Source of the DNA: JAJDAT01 sp964570665
Lineage (GTDB): Bacteria; Nitrospinota; Nitrospinia; Nitrospinales; JAJDAT01
DNA length: 64,000 nt
Assembly (NCBI GenBank): GCA_964570665.1
Contig: CAZMZH010000006.1
Coordinates: forward strand, 1-64,000
Direction of reading: 5' to 3'
The notes under the pieces are model-generated. The model saw only the letters and a list, made by a program, of their open reading frames with translations, searched no databases and had not been told where the DNA came from. The translations under genes and the position numbers were made by a program. Positions 33,426 to 40,876 of this stretch are shown here, piece after piece. The stretch's first letter is position 1; every line of letters starts with the position of its first letter.

Positions 33426-35651
33426 ATGAATTTAAAATCAATTAATCACGTAAAGTTTAATGCCGATTTTATTTTTTACTTTTTTTTTCTAATAACGGTC
33501 ATTTTGGGGGTCTATTTCAGACTTATCGTCTTAGACTATTCATTCGTTAATGAGTGGGTAACAAGAGATTTTGACCGGGCTTTTAATCTTTTTGATGGCA
33601 ACTATATACCGTTAGCAGGTCCAGAATACGATAATGGAGGCAGATTACCCGGTCCTTTTCTATACTTTTTATTATTAATCCCCATACTAATAGATTATTC
33701 CTACGATTCTATAATTGTTTTCAATTTCGTTTTAAACCTGGCAACTCTGGTTCTATTTTTTGGAATTGTAAAAAGATTTTTTGGTAAGTATGTTGCCATT
33801 CTTTCAATTATTTTTCTTTTAATTTACCTGCCTTATGTCCAAGCGGCAGGATTTCCCATAAATCCCGCCTTTATTTTCCCTTTTATTGTTATTTTCATAG
33901 GGTTGCTATTAGAAATAACTTTAAACCAGAACTATAAATGTTTACCTCTGATTTTGTTGGCTCTTTCCCTTGCGCTTCAACTTCACTTTTCAATGTCCAC
34001 ATTTTATGCAGTTCTTTTAGTCAATTTGATCTTATTTAAAGTAAAAATTCCATGGCGTTTCATCTGGATATCTTTATTAGCGGTTATTTTATGTTTTGCG
34101 CCTTATCTTGCCTATAAAAAGTTATATTACCTTTCGTCTAATGTTTGGATTATCGGAGAAACACAAACCATCAAAGGAGTGGCTAACTGGTCTCTAGCCG
34201 AAATATTAAAAATAATTTTTTTAAAGAAAACCATATTACGCCTGACATATTTTAATGGTTTATCTTACTGGGTATCTTTTTCAAATAACGCTGTTGTTAT
34301 ATATTTCTTTCTAATCTATTCAGCTTTGTTTGCTTATATTTTTAATATATTTAAAAAAGGCATTAAAAACTGCAAAAAGGAAATAATTACTTTTTCTTGT
34401 TTTTATATTCCAGCTCTAATTTATGAAATTATTCATCCCAAATTTGCACACCCCTGGTATTCGTACATTTTCATATTTCCTTTGTTCCTAATCATATCTA
34501 TAGCTATAGCAAACTTCTTTAAATCTTTAGGTAAAGTTAACCGGCTTTGTTTAACAACAGGGTTAACCATTTTAATTTGTTTCCTAATATCAGATGCATT
34601 CGCTCATTTAGAAAAATATAAAAAAAGAGTTTTTATAAACTCCCATAAAAACACACAAAAAATATTTGAGCTTGCTATGAAACGTCTAAATTTGCTTCCT
34701 AAAGAATTTGCTGAAAGAGTATATTTTGATTCGCCTATATTGCCTTATTCTTTAAAAAGGCTACAATTTTCATACACAGCATCCAAACCAAAATCTTTAA
34801 AAAATCAAATTCCATCCTCCTGCTTTTATTTGATAGATTCAACTTATAAAAGTAGAAATAAAAAGTCTTTATTTCAAAACAGGATGGATAGTTTTTTGGA
34901 TAATGAAGACTTGCAAACAGTAAAACTTCGAAAAGAAAAAATATCTTTTTTTGAGCTTAACTGGTTGAGATTTATGGATATCTACGAATACATACCCAAA
35001 GACAATAATCGATGTTACCGAAATTTATTAAACCCATTTCAAGTTACTAAAGAACAAAGAGACCTTTTAATCTCGGCGAAAAAAGTTCAAACAAAAGGCC
35101 CCCTCGCAATTAACCGATTGAATCAAGAGCAAAAAGTAGACTCAAATTCAAATTTAACTCTTTGGACAAGCCAGTACGTAGTAGTGAATAACTTAATCAA
35201 GCTTCCTCTGAAGGTAAAGGTCATAATCAATAGAACTCAAAACAAATATCTAGCAACAGTTGAAATGGATGGATATGGTTATAATGGTATAAATCCAACA
35301 AAAGAAATCGGGCTTATAATTTCTGCAAAAACTTCATCTGGCGCTGAAGAAATAAAATTAAAAATGAACTTTAACAAACTTTTTGAAAACTCAATGTATT
35401 CGTCGAATTTTTCTTGGAAGCAAGATTTCTATCTACCCGAAAAGACCCAGCTCAAAAAAAACAAATTTGATATATCTTTATTTTGGGAAATTGAGAACTC
35501 AAACAATGCCCCCAAAAAATACAGCATAAACTCAATTCAATCCATTCAAGTTTCGCTAACCAACCAAGTAAAAGAAGAGGAAAAACAAGTTTCTTCTAGA
35601 AAACGGGAAAAATTTCGGGAATTTAAAAATTTTCTCGATTATTTAATTTAG
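33426..35651 (+). CDS. Polytopic GT39/ArnT-like glycosyltransferase with soluble C-terminal domain
   Basis: This 741-residue protein has about ten transmembrane helices in residues 15-400. The first extracytoplasmic loop holds an acidic motif (VTRDFDRAFNLF) in the place of the catalytic Asp of lipid-phosphate-sugar-dependent GT39/GT83 enzymes. The C-terminal 340 residues are soluble, with beta-rich segments and no match I can name. It would transfer sugar from a polyprenyl carrier to an envelope acceptor. The gene stands alone. It is noticeably rich in Ile, Phe, Asn and Lys codons, has no ribosome site, and may have been acquired by transfer, although membrane genes are often AT-biased. Confidence 0.65.
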   Translation: MNLKSINHVKFNADFIFYFFFLITVILGVYFRLIVLDYSFVNEWVTRDFDRAFNLFDGNYIPLAGPEYDNGGRLPGPFLYFLLLIPILIDYSYDSIIVFNFVLNLATLVLFFGIVKRFFGKYVAILSIIFLLIYLPYVQAAGFPINPAFIFPFIVIFIGLLLEITLNQNYKCLPLILLALSLALQLHFSMSTFYAVLLVNLILFKVKIPWRFIWISLLAVILCFAPYLAYKKLYYLSSNVWIIGETQTIKGVANWSLAEILKIIFLKKTILRLTYFNGLSYWVSFSNNAVVIYFFLIYSALFAYIFNIFKKGIKNCKKEIITFSCFYIPALIYEIIHPKFAHPWYSYIFIFPLFLIISIAIANFFKSLGKVNRLCLTTGLTILICFLISDAFAHLEKYKKRVFINSHKNTQKIFELAMKRLNLLPKEFAERVYFDSPILPYSLKRLQFSYTASKPKSLKNQIPSSCFYLIDSTYKSRNKKSLFQNRMDSFLDNEDLQTVKLRKEKISFFELNWLRFMDIYEYIPKDNNRCYRNLLNPFQVTKEQRDLLISAKKVQTKGPLAINRLNQEQKVDSNSNLTLWTSQYVVVNNLIKLPLKVKVIINRTQNKYLATVEMDGYGYNGINPTKEIGLIISAKTSSGAEEIKLKMNFNKLFENSMYSSNFSWKQDFYLPEKTQLKKNKFDISLFWEIENSNNAPKKYSINSIQSIQVSLTNQVKEEEKQVSSRKREKFREFKNFLDYLI

Positions 35652-35691
35652 CGGTATTAAGAGTTTTGAAGAAGATAGATAGAAATCCCAA

Positions 35692-35721
35692 AAAGCTGAA
35701 TTTTTCTTATATTTCAGCTTT
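35692..35721 (+). terminator. Possible terminator of the glycosyltransferase gene
   Basis: AAGCTGAA (35693-35700) and TTCAGCTT (35713-35720) plus one flanking A-T pair form a 9-bp stem with a 12-base loop, 41 bases after the stop. The following bases (CTCTTAAAA) hold only a weak T-run, so termination may be inefficient. Confidence 0.35.
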
Positions 35722-35788
35722 CTCTTAAAATAAATAGCTCTGCAAGGTGCTTCTCTGTCTTTTTAATGCATTATTTTACCAAAAAGTT

Positions 35789-35964
35789 TATAATTAACTT
35801 ACAAGGCAGATAGATTTTAGGATTTTTTAATTTAAAGCAAGACATATCGCTTTTTAGGATAAATTTTAACTTTCGTAACGGTTAATTCCTAACGGACAGG
35901 AGAATATTTCCATCCTAGTATAGGATCAGCTTAATCGTTGGAATTAGGAAACTAAGGAAACGTT
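35789..35964 (+). promoter_or_regulatory. moaA promoter and long structured leader
   Basis: A perfect TATAAT (35789-35794) lies about 170 bases before the moaA ATG, which leaves a leader of about 160 bases. The leader contains several dyads. One is ATCCTA/TAGGAT around a three-base loop. GTTA/TAAC flank ATTCC, and TTCCTAA is complementary to TTAGGAA some 50 bases further on, close to the ribosome site. Alternative pairings are possible, which is the form expected of a regulatory leader. Molybdenum-cofactor riboswitches are known ahead of moaA in other bacteria; I cannot confirm that motif here. Confidence 0.35.
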
Positions 35965-36978
35965 ATGGCAACTTCAAAACAATCCCTACCCACCCAATTA
36001 GTAGATGGAATGGGTAGAACTATCGTCAATTTACGAGTTTCCGTTACAGACCGGTGTAATTTCCGTTGTACCTATTGTATGCCCGCCGATAACGTTGAAT
36101 TCATGAACCGGAGTCATCTTTTATCTTTTGAAGAAATTGTCCGAGTTGTCAATGTGGTTTCAAAAATGGGGATTAAAAGAATTAGAATTACTGGCGGCGA
36201 GCCTCTTATGCGAAAAGATTTACCAGAACTAATTCGAATGATTAAAGGCGTAGAACTTATTGAAGATATAGCTATGACAACCAACGCTTATTTTCTTAAA
36301 GAGCACGCTCAAAACCTAAAAGATGCCGGTATGAAGAGATTAAATGTAAGTTTAGACGCTCTGGATCCGGAGAAATTTAAAGAAGTTAATCGAAGAGATT
36401 GCTTGGAACAGGTTTTGGAAGGACTAAAAGAAGCTAATCGGGTGGGCTTCAAATCCATTAAAATTAACGCAGTAGCCGTTCGTAATTTTTCCGAAACAGA
36501 AATAATGGATCTAATTGAAATGGGCCGCTCTGATGGTTTTGAGATTCGTTTTATCGAATTTATGCCTTTGGATGCAGACCGAACGTGGGAAAGAGATAAA
36601 GTCCTATTTGGCCATGAAATACTGGATTCTATTAGAAAAAAATACGACTTAGTTCCAATTGATAATTCTTTGGAAATTGGCCCCGCCAGCGAGTATCAAT
36701 TTGCCGATGGAAAGGGCAAAATTGGAATAATTACAGCGGTAAGTAATCCTTTTTGCGACCACTGTAATCGAATACGAATGACAGCAGATGGTAAATTACG
36801 AACCTGCCTGTTTTCGACGAATGAACATGACTTAAAAGATCTTATCCGCAATGGCGCAAGCGACGAAGATATTGGAAAATCAATTCACGAAGCGGTGCTA
36901 ATTAAAGAACCAGGACATAAAATCAACTTAGATAGTTTTGAACAACCAGAAAGGGCTATGTACGCAATTGGAGGTTAA
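35965..36978 (+). CDS. moaA: GTP 3',8-cyclase MoaA
   Basis: This 337-residue radical SAM enzyme performs the first step of molybdenum cofactor synthesis, converting GTP to 3',8-cyclo-GTP. The SAM cluster motif is Cys31, Cys35, Cys38 (CNFRCTYC). The second, substrate-binding cluster is Cys265, Cys268 and Cys282 (CDHCNRIRMTADGKLRTC). The C-terminus ends in Gly-Gly (AIGG), required by the family. A ribosome site (AAGGAAA) precedes ATG 35965. No other moa/moe gene is adjacent, so the pathway is scattered. The upstream leader suggests control at RNA level. Confidence 0.97.
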   Translation: MATSKQSLPTQLVDGMGRTIVNLRVSVTDRCNFRCTYCMPADNVEFMNRSHLLSFEEIVRVVNVVSKMGIKRIRITGGEPLMRKDLPELIRMIKGVELIEDIAMTTNAYFLKEHAQNLKDAGMKRLNVSLDALDPEKFKEVNRRDCLEQVLEGLKEANRVGFKSIKINAVAVRNFSETEIMDLIEMGRSDGFEIRFIEFMPLDADRTWERDKVLFGHEILDSIRKKYDLVPIDNSLEIGPASEYQFADGKGKIGIITAVSNPFCDHCNRIRMTADGKLRTCLFSTNEHDLKDLIRNGASDEDIGKSIHEAVLIKEPGHKINLDSFEQPERAMYAIGG

Positions 36979-37082
36979 AATCTTCAAAAAAATATTGAGA
37001 AACTCTCAAGCTATACAAACTCATAGCCGTTAAATAATACATAGGGCTTTACTCCAACTTGCCCTTATACCTTCTCCATCTG

Positions 37083-37118
37083 GGGGCGGCTTTAGTAAGT
37101 CGTCCCTGGAACTTTTTT
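37083..37118 (+). terminator. Intrinsic terminator between moaA and larE
   Basis: GGGGCGGCTT (37083-37092) pairs with AAGTCGTCCC (37097-37106) through ten base pairs including two G-U pairs, with a four-base loop. After six bases comes a run of six T (37113-37118). It would end the moaA transcript and separate it from larE, whose start is 51 bases further on. Confidence 0.55.
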
Positions 37119-37168
37119 CTCCTCCCTTTTTATGATAACGTAAAGAAAAAACTTCTTTGCTTATCAAA

Positions 37169-37987
37169 ATGAACTTAAAAGAAAAACAGACTCAACTTGA
37201 ATCTATTTTGAGCCATATGGGAAGCGTTGTAGTCGCCTACTCTGGCGGCGTTGATAGCGCGCTTTTATTGGCTGTTGCTACTAAAGTTCTAGGATCGCGC
37301 GTTGTTGCCGCAACTGGAGAATCTGATAGTCTACCTTCAAGAGAGATGGAACAGGCTAAAATGTTAGCTCTTGAGTTAGGAGTTGAGCACAAAATAATTC
37401 CCACTCACGAAATGGAATTCGAAAATTACTTATCTAATCCACAAAACCGTTGTTACCATTGTAAAACAGAGCTCTATGGGCAATTAAGAACCATCGCAGA
37501 CGACTTGAAATTTGAAAATATCGTTAACGGTATCAATTTAGACGATATGGATGATTATCGGCCAGGAATTCTTGCGGCAAAAGAAGCCAATGTTTCTAGC
37601 CCACTTCGAGATGCAGGTTTTAATAAACAAGATATTAGAGATTTGGCCCGGTTAATTGACTTGCCTGTGTGGGGAAAACCAGCGGCGGCTTGTCTTTCTT
37701 CTAGAGTTCCTTTTGGTCAACCTATCACTCCAGAAAAACTTCAAATGATTGAAGAAGCCGAAGATTATTTAATTTCCTTTAATTTTTCTCAAGTTCGAGT
37801 CCGTCATCATGGCGACATTGCAAGAATAGAATTACCGCCTGAAGAAATACCTCGATTATTTTCCGAAAAGATTTCTGATAAAATTGGACTCAAATTTAAA
37901 AAACTTGGCTTTAAATTTGTAACTATAGATATTGAAGGATACCGATCTGGCAGTTTCAATCCTTCGCTTTTAAATAAAAATGGATAA
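37169..37987 (+). CDS. larE: ATP-dependent sacrificial sulfur transferase LarE-like protein
   Basis: This protein of about 272 residues belongs to the PP-loop pyrophosphatase superfamily. The P-loop is AYSGGVDSALLLAV, followed by NRCYHCKTELYG and WGKPAAACLSSRVPFG. The Cys in AAACLSSR (Cys175 from ATG 37169) falls at the position of the sulfur-donating Cys of LarE, which builds the nickel-pincer cofactor of lactate racemase. No larA, larB or larC is in the window, so the sulfur acceptor is open; many genomes carry larE without lactate racemase. A TTG four codons upstream is an alternative start. Confidence 0.85.
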   Translation: MNLKEKQTQLESILSHMGSVVVAYSGGVDSALLLAVATKVLGSRVVAATGESDSLPSREMEQAKMLALELGVEHKIIPTHEMEFENYLSNPQNRCYHCKTELYGQLRTIADDLKFENIVNGINLDDMDDYRPGILAAKEANVSSPLRDAGFNKQDIRDLARLIDLPVWGKPAAACLSSRVPFGQPITPEKLQMIEEAEDYLISFNFSQVRVRHHGDIARIELPPEEIPRLFSEKISDKIGLKFKKLGFKFVTIDIEGYRSGSFNPSLLNKNG

Positions 37988-37996
37988 TCTAACAAC

Positions 37997-38230
37997 ATGT
38001 GGAAAGTAGAGTTAAGACCTGAAGTAAAAAGGGAATTAAAAAATCCCGCCCTTTTTACGAGTGGGATGGAGAACGTCTATACAGGACTTACAATAGCAAT
38101 GGCGGGCGTTATCTTCATGTGCGTACTTGTGTTCAGTAAACCCGATGATAGTTTAAAACCTTCTTGGATTATACTATTGGGGCTGGCCATAATCGCATGG
38201 GGGGAATGGCAGAAATACCGTTCTAAATAA
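37997..38230 (+). CDS. Small two-helix membrane protein
   Basis: This 77-residue protein has a charged N-terminus (about 1-20), two predicted transmembrane helices (about 28-46 and 55-72) and a basic end. It starts nine bases after the larE stop on the same strand, so the two are probably co-transcribed. It ends convergently with the last gene of the T6SS tail. I recognise no family. The strict spacing behind larE supports it being a real gene. Confidence 0.5.
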   Translation: MWKVELRPEVKRELKNPALFTSGMENVYTGLTIAMAGVIFMCVLVFSKPDDSLKPSWIILLGLAIIAWGEWQKYRSK

Positions 38231-38259
38231 ATATTACTTTAAAGTTAATAGATTAATCT

Positions 38260-38889
38260 TTATATAGGAAACTGTTTCCCGGCTTTTGGTTTTCTTTTCT
38301 CATAGGATGTTGTAAATACTGCAGATTTAAATTTACCGTAATCTTTTCTTCCTTCCTCCCAACAAACGGATTCTGAAAATTCCCGTAGGGCCATCCAACC
38401 TTCTTGCGTTCTGACAATAGGTAAAATAATCGAAGAGTGAAATAATACTGGATCCCATTGCCATACAAACCCCAAATAACATAAACGAGAATCTTCACCA
38501 AATTCGATTTGTGCTTTGGCTGCTGAGTTTTCGCCTATTCTATCGGAAACACAAAAAAGAGATTCTGCTTCAGGCAGCATGGAAAGAAAAGATTTCGTCG
38601 CTTCTTTTAAATATTCCAGAGGATTTGGGGAATCTTCTCGAGAAACAAAGTTTAATGTCATAACAGGCGAATAAAAATTTGGATTCAGGTCGGATTTCTT
38701 ATGAATATAAGTCATCTTATCGCCTAACCCTGTGGCTTGTTTTACTAAAACAACCACAACCCCTCCGACTTGCGAATTGTTATTGAGTTTTGAAAGGTCT
38801 AGAGCGTTAGCAATATCAAACTTTTGAATTTCGAAACCCTGGGGAATCTCAAAAGAACTTTTTTCAATTTGAATTCTCAATGCTAACAT
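38260..38889 (-). CDS. T6SS-linked protein of unknown function, possibly DcrB/EagR-like fold
   Basis: This 209-residue soluble protein without signal peptide is the last gene of the T6SS locus, 18 bases after the methyltransferase. It begins with a strand pattern FEIPQGFEIQKFD. Next come SPVMTLNFVSREDSPNPLEY, a helix, then GENSAAKAQIEF and a beta strand ending in PIVRTQEGW. This order of strands and helices resembles the Mog1/PsbP-type fold of DUF1795/DcrB proteins, which includes EagR chaperones that load T6SS effectors. The similarity is weak and by eye only. ATG 38889 has GAGAGGG directly in front; a TTG at 38880 has better spacing and may be the real start. Confidence 0.5.
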   Translation of the reverse strand: MLALRIQIEKSSFEIPQGFEIQKFDIANALDLSKLNNNSQVGGVVVVLVKQATGLGDKMTYIHKKSDLNPNFYSPVMTLNFVSREDSPNPLEYLKEATKSFLSMLPEAESLFCVSDRIGENSAAKAQIEFGEDSRLCYLGFVWQWDPVLFHSSIILPIVRTQEGWMALREFSESVCWEEGRKDYGKFKSAVFTTSYEKRKPKAGKQFPI

Positions 38890-38907
38890 CCCTCTCTACG
38901 AAGATTC

Positions 38908-39996
38908 TTACTTCGAGATCTCTTTTTGAGCGGCTAGTAAATGTACTTGATACTTCATAACGCTTCTCTCATGCAACCTTACGGCCCAAGGTTCTGCGTC
39001 TTTTTCAGCAATTAGTTTGAGCCCTTCAACACGCGCAGGATTGCTCCCATCTTTAAATAAATCTCTAATATGAGCCTCACTTTCGCCTCTTTTTTCGGAT
39101 CTTTGCGAATGCCCACCTATCCAAGCTTCGACTGCGGTAGCGGAAGAAGACCAATCATACGGCGAAGCAATCAAAACCTTTCCGTAGTCGGATAGAACTC
39201 TTTCTAAACTCGTCAAATGTTCATGAGGAGACGAGACGCAGTCTATTAGATTTAAACTAGAAGCAAAGGCAAAACTGGAACCGGTAAAAGGTAGCGTCAA
39301 TGCGTCGCAGGCCCAAAAATCGACACGATCTCGGTTGGAAAAATTTACGCAAAATTCCCGTCGATCAAATACCATACCCACTCTGCGCCTAGGGTAGGAA
39401 ACCGAACCGGTATTCAATACATCCCATGCGGTTCTTAACATTGAAAAGTTAAGATCGACTCCTAATACAAGGTCGTCTGTTTTTTCAGCTAAAGCAAAGG
39501 TGGAACGGCCAACAGAACATCCAATATCAATCGCTGGACCAGGAGGAATTTCTTCAACTAATTCCAAACCTCCTCTAAGGAGGGTTGCAATTCCGCCCGG
39601 CATTGCATCATCCTCTTTATCTTCTACAGGGTCCAAGTCGCCATAATGACCATGAACATAAGAACTTAAATGCTGCCGATGAACATCTAAGGCCGACCCA
39701 GGTCCACAACAATCGCCAAGAATACTTTCAATAGTTTCTCCCAAATCGTTTCGCGCCATAATTGGGAAAATAAATTGTGAAATATAAGATCTCAGGTCGG
39801 GGAGGATAACGGGTATTCCGTCTATAATGGGATACTCACTCTGGCATCCTAAATCGGAACAGACCAAAACTCCTTCATAAATATCGCCTTTAACTTCGCG
39901 ATGGACCGCTTTTAAGTTTAATAAACTATCCTTTGAAGAATTACGTAAACAAAGAGGACAAATTGGTTTTAAGGTTTCAAAATGTCGTAATTTCAA
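38908..39996 (-). CDS. Class I methyltransferase with N-terminal Trm112-like zinc ribbon
   Basis: This 362-residue protein starts at TTG 39996. Residues 10-65 form a zinc ribbon with Cys13, Cys16, Cys46 and Cys51, followed by YPIIDGIPVILPD, the hallmark of Trm112/UPF0434-like domains. A methyltransferase domain follows (about 140-330) with SAM motif I AIDIGCSVGRSTFALAEK, motif II LGVDLNFSML and FWACDALTLPF. It is encoded four bases after the PAAR gene in the T6SS transcript, so its substrate may be a T6SS component or an effector. That is inference from position only. The protein could also be a small-molecule methyltransferase. Confidence 0.72.
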   Translation of the reverse strand: MKLRHFETLKPICPLCLRNSSKDSLLNLKAVHREVKGDIYEGVLVCSDLGCQSEYPIIDGIPVILPDLRSYISQFIFPIMARNDLGETIESILGDCCGPGSALDVHRQHLSSYVHGHYGDLDPVEDKEDDAMPGGIATLLRGGLELVEEIPPGPAIDIGCSVGRSTFALAEKTDDLVLGVDLNFSMLRTAWDVLNTGSVSYPRRRVGMVFDRREFCVNFSNRDRVDFWACDALTLPFTGSSFAFASSLNLIDCVSSPHEHLTSLERVLSDYGKVLIASPYDWSSSATAVEAWIGGHSQRSEKRGESEAHIRDLFKDGSNPARVEGLKLIAEKDAEPWAVRLHERSVMKYQVHLLAAQKEISK

Positions 39997-40000
39997 AGAA

Positions 40001-40384
40001 CTAACCGTTTATTATGACAGTTGGACAACCTGGAGCTTGAATTTTTCCGGTCGGACCTGGTATCGGAGCCACACAACTTGCGTGAGCAGTCATATCGTCA
40101 ACTCTTGCGGCGGGAGGACCACCAACCATTACAGTACTTGAACCTTTAACGACATTTCCAGGTCCACCTGGAACACACCCGGCTAATACACAGGGAATTG
40201 TCATGCTTCCTACGTTTGCGGCAGGCATATTTCCAATTAGCACCGTAAAAGCGCCCGTTACTATAGCTAAAGGCATCGCTGGATGACCAACTGGAGTTGG
40301 ACTGGGAGCTGGAGGGTGAATAGGCGCATGACAATGGGCTCCATCTTGCTTTACTAAATCGCCTACACGAGCGGCTGCGGGCAT
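40001..40384 (-). CDS. PAAR-domain spike-tip protein
   Basis: This protein of about 127 residues opens MPAAARVGDLVKQDGAHCHA and shows the Pro-Ala-Ala-Arg pattern twice (PAAARVGD and PPAARVDD), plus the Gly/Pro-rich beta repeats of PAAR proteins. His and Cys residues near AHCHAPIH and THASC-like positions could bind zinc. PAAR proteins cap the VgrG trimer and carry effectors. No C-terminal effector domain is fused, so it would be a bare tip. ATG 40384 has a near-perfect ribosome site (AAGGAGGA); the six codons in front of it are that site itself and are excluded. It overlaps no neighbour. Confidence 0.85.
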   Translation of the reverse strand: MPAAARVGDLVKQDGAHCHAPIHPPAPSPTPVGHPAMPLAIVTGAFTVLIGNMPAANVGSMTIPCVLAGCVPGGPGNVVKGSSTVMVGGPPAARVDDMTAHASCVAPIPGPTGKIQAPGCPTVIING

Positions 40385-40398
40385 AATTTTTTCCTCCT

Positions 40399-40791
40399 TC
40401 AATTCAAATAAATCAATTTTCCGACGACTTTCACGTTTTCAGTCGATCGTATATCCATTTGTTTTTCAGAATCAATTTTTAATTTGCCACCACTTTCCAA
40501 AGACACGTATTCCTCGGCTTTTATTTCAACTTTCTTTGCTTTCAAAGAAATATTTTCAGAAGCTTTTAAATCTAACTTTCCACTTTCTAACGATAACGTG
40601 GGACCTTCCTCAGTCAGTCTAATTTTCAGTTCTAATCTTCCATCTGGAGAAAAAACTTCTATCTCTTCCTCCTCATCAATTCTTATAGAAATTGACCGAC
40701 CAGAAGGGAGATCTATCTTTCTACCTCCCACTTCGAGTGTTTCCGGGGATACTAATATTTCTTCCTTCTTTAATGAAACGCGTTTTGGCAT
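40399..40791 (-). CDS. Small beta-repeat protein resembling the VgrG/gp5 spike
   Basis: This protein of about 130 residues has a second half with alternating hydrophobic and charged residues in short repeats (LDLKASENISLKAKKVEIKA, then EEYVSLESGGKLKIDSEKQM). These are like the triple-stranded beta-prism of gp5/VgrG C-termini. The first half has strands and an acidic turn (RIDEEEEIEVF). It lies directly before the PAAR gene, which suggests a separate spike extension between VgrG and PAAR. DUF3540-type T6SS proteins are a possible relative. ATG 40791, behind a GGAAA site, is preferred over a TTG four codons earlier. Confidence 0.6.
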   Translation of the reverse strand: MPKRVSLKKEEILVSPETLEVGGRKIDLPSGRSISIRIDEEEEIEVFSPDGRLELKIRLTEEGPTLSLESGKLDLKASENISLKAKKVEIKAEEYVSLESGGKLKIDSEKQMDIRSTENVKVVGKLIYLN

Positions 40792-40876
40792 GTCATTTTC
40801 CAATTGTTCAAGATTAAAGAAATCAAACGAAGTTTACAAATTATGCATCTTGCATCAAATATTTTTCTTAAGCTAA

